From positions 48,354-112,353 of the forward strand of contig JALGXW010000021.1 of NCBI GenBank assembly GCA_029821875.1: a DNA stretch of 64,000 nt, given 5' to 3'. Position 1 is the stretch's first letter. Each line of letters starts with the position of its first letter. The stretch comes from Candidatus Hebobacterum abditum. GTDB lineage: Bacteria > Armatimonadota > Hebobacteria > Hebobacterales > Hebobacteraceae. Shown piece by piece: positions 52,925-61,189 of this stretch. Below the pieces are notes generated by a model. That model did not search any database. It saw only the letters and a program-made list of their open reading frames with translations, and was not told the DNA's origin. A program made the translations under genes and the position numbers.

Positions 52925-53347
52925 CTAGGCCGCCCTCTGCATGGCGAGGCGGTAGATCTGGCAGGCCTCGCAGCGGGACTCGCGCCCGTCTCTCCTGGCG
53001 ATCTCCCAGCAGCGCTTGCCGGGGGACTGCGCTACGGGACACTCTGCCCTGACCTCCTCGGGGCAGTTCGTGAGCTGCCAGCAGGCGGGGAGAGATATGA
53101 GGCGAGCCACCTCTGCGAGGTCATAGCCCTGCTCGTTGACCAGCTCGCGAATGCGGCTAAGCCAGCAGACATCGCTGAAACTGTAGAGGCGCTGGTTGTT
53201 CTTCCGCGCCGGCACCACCAGCCCGCGCTCCTCGTAGACGCGCACCATCCTCACGCATACGCCGAGAAGCTCAGCGACTGCGCCAATCCGCATGACGGGC
53301 TTGTCCATGTCAGGCGCGTAGTCGCGGGTCGCACACCGCGGCCGCAT
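52925..53347 (-). CDS. MerR-family regulator with cysteine-rich C-terminus
   Basis: The 140-residue protein has a MerR winged helix (MRIGAVAELLGVCVRMVRVYEERG) and then SFSDVCWLSRIRELVNEQGYDLAEVARLI. The short C-terminal part holds a series of cysteines: CWQLTNCPEEVRAECPVAQ, then KRCWEIARRDGRESRCEACQ. This C/CW pattern resembles two-CW domains and may bind Fe-S or zinc. It is likely a redox- or sulfur-sensitive regulator. Gene order (next to cysK and the sulfur operons) suggests those as targets. ATG 53347 follows GGAAGGTG. Confidence 0.88.
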   Translation of the reverse strand: MRPRCATRDYAPDMDKPVMRIGAVAELLGVCVRMVRVYEERGLVVPARKNNQRLYSFSDVCWLSRIRELVNEQGYDLAEVARLISLPACWQLTNCPEEVRAECPVAQSPGKRCWEIARRDGRESRCEACQIYRLAMQRAA

Positions 53348-53790
53348 GGTTTCACCTTCCAGACAGGCACTGTCGGCGCCTCAGCCCGGCAACTCATCGA
53401 AATGCCCGTCGAAACGAGTTGCATGTATGCTACAAGTTACCCAGAGCCACGTCAACTCGAGGAGCCCCGCCCGGCCCCGAATGCCACGGCTCCCCCGGCG
53501 ACAAGCGGCACACCCCGACCAGGCCCATCGACGGTCTGCGTTCACTCATCTCCTTGTCCTTCCCACCGCTGCTGCGCCAACCTGGCGATGCCTCTGTATT
53601 CCTCGGAGGTACCCTCCTCCTGAGCCCATCAGTTCCGTTCTCGGTCCAGAATGCGTACCTGCGTGGGTTGACAGCCGCACATTGTGTTGGGGCCCGCACA
53701 CAGCTTGCCACTTCCATCCCCGTCTCGCTCGGCACAAGGGGTAGAGTCTAGTATCTTGCCTTTTGGTGGGCGCCGCGAAAGGGGACACAG
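53348..53790. other. divergent region between merR and the protease gene
   Basis: About 440 bases. The left part holds the merR promoter; the rest has no gene I can support. The protease start is preceded by AAAGGGG. No clear promoter for the protease was found. Confidence 0.4.
53427..53455 (-). promoter_or_regulatory. sigma70 promoter for the MerR-family regulator
   Basis: On the minus strand TTGACG and TAGCAT are separated by 17 bases, with GTAAC in the spacer. The leader would be about 75 bases. Confidence 0.65.
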
Positions 53791-55623
53791 ATGAGGCCCC
53801 ATTTGAGAGCACCAAGTGTGACGCTACTAGTCTGTCTGTCGATCGTCCTGTCCGTAACATCCGGGGAGGCACGGGACCGACGCGGAGAGGCCCTCAACCT
53901 CCAGGCCACAGAACGGGTCATGGTCGGCTTCTCCGACATGCCTGGCCCTGCTGATGTCGCCGCGATTCAAGCCGCCGGCGGCATCATTCGCGCAGCCTAT
54001 GCGCGCTTTCCGGTGCTGTGCGCCGAACTACCAGTCCAGGCCGTCAACGGTCTGCAGAGGAACCCCCACGTGCGGTACGTGGAGTTGGATCACCTTCGCT
54101 ACGTTTCGGCTCAGACCCTCCCGTGGGGCGTCGATCACATCGATGCCGATCTCGCCTGGGCCACCACGCAAGGAGAAGGCGTCAGGGTGGCGGTTCTCGA
54201 CACGGGTGGCGATCCCGACCACCCTGACCTGAGCTACGCGGGTGGCGTAAACTTCGCCGGCTGGCGTAGGGACGGCTCAACCGGCTCCAGATGGTGGAAC
54301 GACGGCCATGGCCACGGCACCTGGACCAGCGGAACCGTCGGGGCCCTGGATAACGGCATAGGAGTTGTTGGCGTGGCACCGGCGGCTTCGGTCTACGCGG
54401 TCAAGGTTCTCAGCAACTCCGGCTCGGGCTGGGACAGCGACATTGCTCAAGGGATAGACTGGGCCATCGGCGCAGGCATGGATGTGATCTCGATGAGCCT
54501 GGGTGGTCCGAGCTACTCGGCTGCCCTCGCCGACGCCTGCCAGAGCGCCTGGAACGCCGGGATCCTGGTGGTCGCCGCCGCCGGCAACGAAGGCGATGGC
54601 AACCCGGCTACGGAGGAGGTCTCCTGGCCTGCCGCCCTGCCCACCGTGATGAGCATCGGCGCCTCCACTTCGGCCGACGGCCTCGCCTCCTTCAGCAATA
54701 CCGGCTCACACCTGAGCCTCGTGGCGCCCGGTGTGTCGGTCCACTCCACCTACAAGGGCGGCACCTATGCCACCTTCAACGGGACTTCCGGCGCCTGTCC
54801 GCATGTCGCCGGTGCCGCCGCGCTGGCGCTGTCCGCAGACCCGACACTCACCAACGCTGAAGTGCGTTCGCTGCTCACGGCCACGGCCGTGGATCTGGGT
54901 CCTGCGGGATGGGATGGGGGCTTCGGCTATGGGTTGGTTGACGCCTTCGCCGCGGTGGGCGGAGTGGCGACCCCGGTGCTCTACGACGCCGCCGTCACCA
55001 ACCTGTCGGCCCCGGGCACGGCAACCGTCGGAGATCTCGTGAGCGTCGACGTGGAAGTTGCCAACAACGGCGCCTACACTGAGACCTTCTTCGTGACTGC
55101 AATTGACTCGATCGACGGCGAGGAGTTCGGCTCAGAGAGCGTGACCCTCGCTGCAGGCGCCAAGACGACCCGGGGATTCACTTGGGACACGGCGGGTAAC
55201 AGCGTAGGGGAGCACGTCGTGCTCGCGTGGGTCACGCTGGCGGGCGATGAGCGGCCCTCGAACGACTCTCGCAGCGTCGAGATCGTGCTCAGCGCCGTGC
55301 CGCCGCCCGCTACAGGGCTCGACATCAGCGTCACCACCGATAAGTCTGTCTACAGGCGAGGCGAATGGATCTACATCACCGTGCTTGCCACGGACGGCGG
55401 ATCACCCGGGGTTCCGCTGGCCGGGGTGTATAACTTCGTCGAAGTGCTCACCGCCTCAGGCAACCTCTACATCGGCGACGCCTTTACCGGCCCCGATGGC
55501 CGTACCGTCTATCGGCTCAAGCCGAAGCCGCGTGACGGCGTGGGCACCTACCTCGTCTTGGTGCTCGGCGACAGTGGGCTATATCAGGACGCCGACAGCA
55601 CTAGCTTCGAGGTAGTGCGATAG
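53791..55623 (+). CDS. secreted subtilisin-like (S8) protease with CARDB domain
   Basis: The 610-residue protein has a signal peptide (LLVCLSIVLSVTSGEA), an I9-like propeptide (residues 30-95) and an S8 catalytic domain. The triad lies in VAVLDTGGDPDHPDL (Asp near 137), GHGHGTWTSGTVGA (His near 174) and GTSGACPHVAGAAAL (Ser near 333). GTSGAC replaces the usual GTSMAS, but the Ser is kept. A CARDB-like adhesion domain (TNLSAPGTATVGDLVSVDVEV) and a C-terminal MG2/invasin-like domain (TTDKSVYRRGEWIYITV) follow. It degrades proteins outside the cell or at the surface. A strong terminator follows. Confidence 0.92.
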   Translation: MRPHLRAPSVTLLVCLSIVLSVTSGEARDRRGEALNLQATERVMVGFSDMPGPADVAAIQAAGGIIRAAYARFPVLCAELPVQAVNGLQRNPHVRYVELDHLRYVSAQTLPWGVDHIDADLAWATTQGEGVRVAVLDTGGDPDHPDLSYAGGVNFAGWRRDGSTGSRWWNDGHGHGTWTSGTVGALDNGIGVVGVAPAASVYAVKVLSNSGSGWDSDIAQGIDWAIGAGMDVISMSLGGPSYSAALADACQSAWNAGILVVAAAGNEGDGNPATEEVSWPAALPTVMSIGASTSADGLASFSNTGSHLSLVAPGVSVHSTYKGGTYATFNGTSGACPHVAGAAALALSADPTLTNAEVRSLLTATAVDLGPAGWDGGFGYGLVDAFAAVGGVATPVLYDAAVTNLSAPGTATVGDLVSVDVEVANNGAYTETFFVTAIDSIDGEEFGSESVTLAAGAKTTRGFTWDTAGNSVGEHVVLAWVTLAGDERPSNDSRSVEIVLSAVPPPATGLDISVTTDKSVYRRGEWIYITVLATDGGSPGVPLAGVYNFVEVLTASGNLYIGDAFTGPDGRTVYRLKPKPRDGVGTYLVLVLGDSGLYQDADSTSFEVVR

Positions 55624-55640
55624 GCTGGCTCCGAGAACGG

Positions 55641-55669
55641 GAACGAGCCCCCAGCAGGGGGGCTCGTTC
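55641..55669 (+). terminator. intrinsic terminator after the protease gene
   Basis: GAACGAGCCCCC pairs with GGGGGCTCGTTC around a short loop and is followed by TCCGTTT, 18 bases after the protease stop codon. Confidence 0.8.
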
Positions 55670-56031
55670 TCCGTTTGCAGTGCTCTGCCTCTGTCAGGCG
55701 GCTGTGGCACAGTCGTTGACCGCCCAGGCAGGCTTGCTGGGGCGGGTAACACAGGCGTCAGCGATTCTGGCCGTTCTGACATTCCACGCACGACCTCGGT
55801 CAAACGCGCCACGACTTGCTCGGCCGTGCCCCGGGCAGAGACGTTGCGCATCCGTACCAGTGGTGTGGCAACCAGCAACAGTGTTCACCCTTTTGCCAGG
55901 TTTCCTTCACTGCTTCTACGTGCCTCTCGTGGACACTGCGGGTACTTGCCCGGGTCCAGCGGATGGGTGCCGGAGGGGAGCCGGGGGCCGCCGGCCAGGA
56001 TCGGGTTGATGAATGCGGAGGTGGATGCAGC
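55670..56031. other. intergenic region, nothing recognised
   Basis: About 360 bases. Overlapping short ORFs on both strands look unlike proteins of known families; one minus-strand frame is Cys-containing but has no convincing start. GCGGAGGTG ahead of 56032 is the ribosome-binding site for the next gene. Confidence 0.35.
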
Positions 56032-56442
56032 ATGGCAAGAAGGATGCTGAAGGTCGTTGGGATCCCAGTTGTGGTGCTCGCGGCTATTGTTGCGATGTTC
56101 TTGGTGGCACAGGCAAATGCCGACTCTGACATCGGGTACGCCGTGCTGAAGCTCATCGCCGGCGAGTCCGGGACCGTGCCGTTGGGAGCGGCGCCGTTGG
56201 GTGTGGCGGCCGGACAGGGGATGTCCGGACAGAGCTGTGGGGGCAGCGAGGGTGGTTCGTGCTCGACGGAGAGTGGCGGCTCGTGTTCGACGGGCGCAGA
56301 CGCGTCAGAGCACTCGTGCGACAAGTGCGCGTCTACACACGTGGAGGAAGAAGCCAACCCAGAGGGCACCAGCGCGCGGACCCCCGCAACGGCGGACGGG
56401 ATGCTCGGCGAGGCGGTAGGCGGATCGACCGTCGAAGACTAA
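56032..56442 (+). CDS. small secreted or membrane-anchored cysteine-rich protein
   Basis: I do not recognise this 136-residue protein. An N-terminal hydrophobic helix (VVGIPVVVLAAIVAMFLVAQ) is a signal or anchor. The middle repeats GGSEGGSC, GGSC and a short CDKC motif, five cysteines in about 35 residues; the rest is small and acidic (VEEEANPEGTSARTPATAD). This could bind a metal, form disulfides or be a precursor peptide. It starts at ATG 56032 after GCGGAGGTGG. The track extends it 72 codons upstream. No processing gene is next to it. Confidence 0.55.
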   Translation: MARRMLKVVGIPVVVLAAIVAMFLVAQANADSDIGYAVLKLIAGESGTVPLGAAPLGVAAGQGMSGQSCGGSEGGSCSTESGGSCSTGADASEHSCDKCASTHVEEEANPEGTSARTPATADGMLGEAVGGSTVED

Positions 56443-56528
56443 CCACCGCGAGTGCTCAAGACCTAGCCGCGTCTGAGTCGGGGAATGTCCGCCTCGCGGC
56501 TCCCGGGATCGGGAAGAGGCCGGTCGGC

Positions 56529-56804
56529 TCAAGCGAATCGGTCGCTGTCCCTCTCGAGCTGCGCCAGAGTGTATTGCACGTCGCGCAGCAGTGATGTCAG
56601 CAGAAGGCCGAGGCTAGCGACGGTGAGAAGCTCCGGCCAGAACGAGCGGAAGTGGATCGACTCGGAGCAGACCACGGCCATAGCAAGGCAGGCCGCCGAT
56701 GCAATGGGGAGCCAGAACCGTTGACGGGCGATGGCCATTGCCGAAGCGATCCTCGGTTCAGACCGGCCGTCCACCCCGAGCCTGCGTGGAGCGATCGTCT
56801 GCAC
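56529..56804 (-). CDS. small two-helix membrane protein
   Basis: The 91-residue protein has two hydrophobic segments (LPIASAACLAMAVV and LLTVASLGLLLTSLL) and ends with a helical basic/acidic tail (LRDVQYTLAQLERDSDRFA). It starts with GTG 56804, 12 bases after the stop of the gene upstream, so the pair is probably one operon. ATG 56738 (MAIARQRF) is an alternative start. I do not recognise a family. Confidence 0.5.
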   Translation of the reverse strand: MQTIAPRRLGVDGRSEPRIASAMAIARQRFWLPIASAACLAMAVVCSESIHFRSFWPELLTVASLGLLLTSLLRDVQYTLAQLERDSDRFA

Positions 56805-56816
56805 GAGTCGTAGCCC

Positions 56817-57020
56817 CTACACGAGCGCTAGTTGCTCCTGCTGGCTGCGCAGCAAGGAATCGACCTCGGCGCGAAGCAAGTCGGAGTTGATGCCGTCCAG
56901 GAGCATCAACCGATCGCCCTCGGGCAGTCGCGCCAAGTACTTCGCCAGTGCCCCCGTGCCCGTCACTCTCATACAGACGCGAAAGGCCTCCCCCCAGCAT
57001 ACCGGTCTGGCTTCGCTCAT
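56817..57020 (-). CDS. very small helical protein
   Basis: The 67-residue protein starts at ATG 57020 behind AGGAGGGG with good spacing (MSEARPVCWGEAFRVCMRV) and ends LLRSQQEQLALV. It is mostly helical and acidic, with two cysteines near the start. The track offers longer versions without ribosome-binding sites. It is upstream of the two-helix membrane protein. I do not recognise a family. Confidence 0.6.
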   Translation of the reverse strand: MSEARPVCWGEAFRVCMRVTGTGALAKYLARLPEGDRLMLLDGINSDLLRAEVDSLLRSQQEQLALV

Positions 57021-57443
57021 CAGCTTCCCCTCCTGTAGTTGTGTCGGCCTCGCACCTGCCTCCCGTCGGTGCGAAGACCCGGAGCTCGGAATTCCACAGA
57101 ATCCTGGCTCGCAGTTGGGTTCTTCCACACTTCTCGCGCATCCCAGAGGCATTTGTTTAAGCAAGCCCTTGACTATTGACAGAGCTCCCCGCTGTGGGAG
57201 GGTGCAGGACCGTCGGAATGCACGGCGACAGACCTCTGGTGCAGCACGACCCCGGCTGAGCTCGGGGTCCCGACGGGCACTGTGGGGCCTTCACGGCGAT
57301 CTCCTCTCGAGGCGGGGGCCGAGGCCGTGGCCGCAGCAAGTGGGGCGTGCCCAGAGGGCGAGGAGGGCTGCGGCAAGGCCGAAGAAACGCGGAGGGCGTG
57401 TGCGCCCTCCGCATTCCAGCGCTCTGCAGTTTGGTTCGAGGGA
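57021..57443. other. intergenic region with terminator
   Basis: About 420 bases between two leftward genes. The left end of the SLH gene is followed by a terminator at 57389-57412; the rest holds a GC-rich stretch and no gene I can support. Confidence 0.4.
57389..57412 (-). terminator. terminator after the SLH-domain gene
   Basis: GCGGAGGGCG pairs with CGCCCTCCGC around a 4-base loop. On the minus strand the tail reads GTTTCTTCGG, fitting an intrinsic terminator for the leftward gene. Confidence 0.7.
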
Positions 57444-59849
57444 CTACATCATCAGGTCGAAGGCGCGGGCTATGTAGACGGCCATCTGGTCTCGGGTGAC
57501 GACCCCCTCCGGATGGTAGTTCCCGTCTCCGTAGCCCTGCACGACCCCGTGCTCGTAGCAGTACTCGATGTGCTTGTAGGCCCAGAAGTCAGAGGCCACG
57601 TCGAGGAAGGTCGCCACAGCTGGCGGGTTATAGTCGGCCAGGCCCGCTTCGCCCGTGGGCGTGGCGATGGAGCGCGCGATGTAGACGGCCATCTGCCCGC
57701 GGTCCACCTCCAGCGCTGGCTTGTACTCTCCGTCCAGATATCCCTGGACGACGTTTTGCAGCACCGTGTACTCGATGTAGTCGAAAGCCCACTGATCGGT
57801 CGGCACGTCTGGGAAGCTCGGCTCGGCCGGTCCCGTCGGGACATTGTCGTCGCCGCCGGCAAGGCTGCGCGCGATGTAGACGGCCATCTGGTCCCGGCTC
57901 ACTGGCAGCAGCGGCTTGTAGTCTCCCTCGGCGTAGCCCGCGACAACCGCCGCGTCGACACAGGCCATGATCTCCTCGAACGCCCAGTAGTCCTCGGGGA
58001 CATCGGTGAAGGTGATCAGATCGATCGTGTCGGTCGCCTCGGGCGACGCGTTCCCGACGGCGTCGCGACACTGGAGCCCGACGGTCTTCGTCCCCCTGTC
58101 GTGCGAGAGCTTCCACTCCCTCGAGGTCGCGAATGGCTCCCACTCGGTCCAGGCCTCGGTCTCGTTCCGGAGGCGCATTTCGGTCGCGTCGGTCGCGGTC
58201 AGCGTGAGCGTCACGACGCGTGCAGCGCCCTCCTCGATCACGATGCTCACATCTGCAGGCGCCGTCGCGTCGAGCAGGATCTCGTCGTAGTTCTCGGCCG
58301 ATAGATCGACGCCACTTCTCCCTTGGATGGAGACTCGCTTGATGCCGTCCCCGGCTGACAGCGTCCATGCCCGCGCGGTGCTCGCCGACTCCCAAGCCGT
58401 CCAGGCGTCGTCTTCGTTCCTGAACCGCAGCTCCGGGTAGTCACCCGGATCGATGGACAGCGTCACGGCAGGAGACGTCGTGTAATCGGCGTCGCCGTCG
58501 ATCACCAGGATCGGCGCTTGCGGCGAAAGCTGCTGACCGCGCACGAATATGTCGGGCCCGCCGTTCGTGTCGAGCAGGACGAGATTATCGGCGTAGGAGT
58601 CGAACGCTGACGTCAGCCCGTCGCCGCTCAGCGCCACCGAGTAGAAGCCGGCGTCATCGTTGCCCTGCTCGCCGGCCGTCGATACGGAGACGCGGGTCGT
58701 CGTTCCCCCGACTCGGTCGCGCACGAACACATCCCAGGCCCCGTTGGTGTCGCCGGCGACGAGGTTGCTCGCCAGCGACGCGAAGGCGACGTAGCGCCCG
58801 TCATCGCTGATGGCGAGCATCCACGACTCGCCTCCCGAATCCTCGTCGCCCTGGGCGCTCGCGCTGGATATCGACACGAGTTCTGTTCGCCCGGTGAGGA
58901 GGTCTCGCACGAACACGTCGCACTTCCCGTTCGTATCACCCGGCACCAGATTGCTTGCATAGGACGCGAACACCACATACCGGCCGTCCGGCGTTACCGC
59001 GGTTCCCCCCGCGGCGTCGCCGTTGCCCTGCGCGCCTGTGATATCCGCCACTGACACGCGGGCAGTGGTCGGCGTGACCGCGTCGCGGAGGAACACGTCT
59101 GAGTATCCATTCGTATCGCCGGACACGATGTCAGTGGCGTTGGATCGGAAGGCGACGTACCGGCCATCGGGACTCATGCTCGGCTTCATTGATGTGCCGT
59201 TGGGAGAATCGCCCTCCCGAGACACGGAGACGGCCGTCACCGACGGACTCGGAGTCGCTAGATCGGCCAGGTAGATCCCGGGCCAGCCGTACTCTTCATC
59301 GAGGATGAGATTGGTGGCCTCAGACTGGAACGCCACATACCGGCCGTCGCTGCTGATGGCGCAGGCCGTCGATTTCTCGTTCGCGGGCCCGGTCGGCGAC
59401 ACCGACACAAGCAGTGTCAGCTCTGTCTGCAGGTCGCGCACGAAGACGTCCATGTACTCGTTCGCGTCGCCGGACACGAGGTCGTTCGCCATGGAACAGA
59501 ACGCGACGTAGCGCCCGTCGTCGCTGACATCGGGATACATCGAGTGGTTGTTCCCTGGCTCGCCGGCGTCTGACCTCGAGATTAGTTCAATCGTGCCGAA
59601 CAACCGATCTCGCACGAATACGTCGAAGAACGAGTTCTCATCGTCCGCCACGATGTTCCCCGCTCCGGAATAGAAGCACACGTATTGGGCGTCCGCGCTG
59701 AGGGACGCACCCCAGGACGGCCCGTTGGCCGAGCCGCCGTAATCCGTGAGACTGGCGCGCTCCGTCACCACCTGCGCGGCAGCGGGGATTGCCACCAATC
59801 CTAACACACAGAGAATCAGCGCTGGTCGCAGTATCCGTCTCCCCAGCAT
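57444..59849 (-). CDS. secreted PD40/TolB-like beta-propeller protein with Ig-like and three SLH domains
   Basis: The 801-residue protein has a signal peptide (LILCVLGLVAIPAAAQ). Residues 40-440 hold about eight WD40/PD40-like blades, each with a DGRYVAF-type strand and D-x-F-V-R-D turns. Residues 450-610 are Ig-like. Three S-layer homology domains follow from about 613 (DVPEDYWAFEEIMACVDAAVV, then repeated MAVYIARS or MAVYIARA). SLH domains anchor the protein to the cell wall or surface. The SLH signature MAVYIARA is common in Armatimonadota-like genomes. The ATG follows AAGGAG. Confidence 0.88.
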   Translation of the reverse strand: MLGRRILRPALILCVLGLVAIPAAAQVVTERASLTDYGGSANGPSWGASLSADAQYVCFYSGAGNIVADDENSFFDVFVRDRLFGTIELISRSDAGEPGNNHSMYPDVSDDGRYVAFCSMANDLVSGDANEYMDVFVRDLQTELTLLVSVSPTGPANEKSTACAISSDGRYVAFQSEATNLILDEEYGWPGIYLADLATPSPSVTAVSVSREGDSPNGTSMKPSMSPDGRYVAFRSNATDIVSGDTNGYSDVFLRDAVTPTTARVSVADITGAQGNGDAAGGTAVTPDGRYVVFASYASNLVPGDTNGKCDVFVRDLLTGRTELVSISSASAQGDEDSGGESWMLAISDDGRYVAFASLASNLVAGDTNGAWDVFVRDRVGGTTTRVSVSTAGEQGNDDAGFYSVALSGDGLTSAFDSYADNLVLLDTNGGPDIFVRGQQLSPQAPILVIDGDADYTTSPAVTLSIDPGDYPELRFRNEDDAWTAWESASTARAWTLSAGDGIKRVSIQGRSGVDLSAENYDEILLDATAPADVSIVIEEGAARVVTLTLTATDATEMRLRNETEAWTEWEPFATSREWKLSHDRGTKTVGLQCRDAVGNASPEATDTIDLITFTDVPEDYWAFEEIMACVDAAVVAGYAEGDYKPLLPVSRDQMAVYIARSLAGGDDNVPTGPAEPSFPDVPTDQWAFDYIEYTVLQNVVQGYLDGEYKPALEVDRGQMAVYIARSIATPTGEAGLADYNPPAVATFLDVASDFWAYKHIEYCYEHGVVQGYGDGNYHPEGVVTRDQMAVYIARAFDLMM

Positions 59850-60047
59850 GTCGTCTCCTTGTCGAGTCGTACTCCCCCAACGTAAACATCTGCCATTTCA
59901 GGCCCGCAAGAGAATATTCCATGGAGAATGGCCCCGCCCGTGCCGGATCAGCAACGGGCCGAGCCCCCTACGGCAGACGGTCTTTCTCGCAGACCGATGA
60001 TAGTCAGTCCCGGCCAGGCTAGAGTAACATTCCCTCTTTGAGGTCGT

Positions 60048-60076
60048 TTGACGCCATCAGGCAATTTCCCTAGACT
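60048..60076 (+). promoter_or_regulatory. sigma70 promoter for the sugar isomerase gene
   Basis: TTGACG and TAGACT are separated by 17 bases, about 50 bases before ATG 60125. The same TAGACT -10 is used by the tRNA promoter. Confidence 0.65.
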
Positions 60077-60124
60077 CCCACCGCAGCCGCACGTCGACCG
60101 ACATGCAACCAGGAGGCATGCAGA

Positions 60125-60968
60125 ATGCTCCCCATTGAGGATCGGATTGGAATCTCGACTCACTTCATGCCGAGCGCCCACGGCGAAGACATCTACGACG
60201 CCATTCGGATGGTTCACGAGGCCGGCTTCGCCGGCTTCGAGGTGGTCCCAACTCTGGATCAGGCGCAGCTCGGCTACCCGGAGAACTACCCGAATGTCGG
60301 CCTCGATCTGCTCGAGGCCTCGGAGGCCGACCTCGACCGGCTGAAGGAGGCGCTCGGCGCCTTCAAGTGGACCACCATTCACTCGCCCCACCTCGACTGG
60401 AACCAGGCCAGCGCCAACCGGCACTTCCGCAAGCTCACCTGGGAATACTACGACAAGTGCGTCGAGCTGGCCGTGCACCTGAACGCGGCCGCGATGACCT
60501 TTCACATGGGCGGCGGCACGTGGGGCTACCAGCGAAGCAAGCAGACCGCCTGGCAGTACCTACGAGGTCGGTGGCTTCGACATACTGAAGTTCGTCTGCG
60601 ACCGCGTGGAGGGCTGGGGCATCAACATGGACATCGGCCACGCCTACATGAGCGTGCATGAGGATGAGCCCTACTTCCGCTTCTTCGACGAGTTCAAGGG
60701 CCGCATGGCCGAGATCCACCACAACGGGGTCAACCACTACTGGGGCCGCTACATGGAGCACCAGCCGCCCCACCTCAACAACATGATCGACTTCCAGCGC
60801 ACCTACGAGCGCCTGCGCGACGACGGCTACGAAGGCCCGATCGTGTGCGAGATTCAGGGGATGGACATCGCCCAGGTCATCCGCCACTGCCAGGAATCCA
60901 AAGACATGATCTCCGGCATCTGGCACGGCACGCTGAGCATGAAGAACCGGTGGTACGAAGCGACCTAG
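60125..60968 (+). pseudogene. sugar phosphate isomerase/epimerase, disrupted
   Basis: The first part (MLPIEDRIGISTHFMPSAHG) has an xylose-isomerase-like TIM-barrel start and runs to FHMGGGTWGYQRSKQTAWQ. The frame then breaks: near 60560 the sequence continues, in another frame, as YEVGGFDILKFVCDRVEGWG, then NMDIGHAYMS and MIDFQRTYERLRDDGYEG. The joint lacks the usual helix and catalytic strand (the family's L-x-x-E-N segment), so roughly 40-60 residues plus the reading frame are lost. Other isomerases of this kind are about 300 residues. It may be a true pseudogene or a local assembly error. Confidence 0.75.
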
Positions 60969-60994
60969 AGGCCATTCCAGAACTCTTGAAACCA

Positions 60995-61070
60995 AGACCC
61001 TTCGCTGCGCTCAGGGTGACACTTACGCCAGCAGCCTCTTGCGTGTCATTCTGAGCGAAGCGAAGAATCT
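60995..61070. repeat. inverted pair of dispersed TCATTCTGAGCGAAGCGAAG-type elements
   Basis: Two arms of 28 bases (60995-61022 and 61043-61070) are reverse complements apart from five mismatches and are separated by 20 bases. The core TCATTCTGAGCGAAGCGAAG is a well-known intergenic element of many environmental bacteria. It is noncoding and could fold into a long hairpin after the disrupted isomerase gene. Confidence 0.65.
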
Positions 61071-61189
61071 CGGGTGCAGGGCAAGGCAGTTCGGGGATGA
61101 GTTCCAGCCAGCAACCTCCGGGAGGCTGAGCCGCTCAGCCGCGCCTCCGCTGCCGCAGAGACGATGTGCTCACCCTCGTGTCCCGAGGG

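Noticed and set aside
55694-55888. A 64-residue Cys-containing minus-strand ORF
   Set aside because: The start lacks proper spacing from any Shine-Dalgarno sequence, and the composition looks random.
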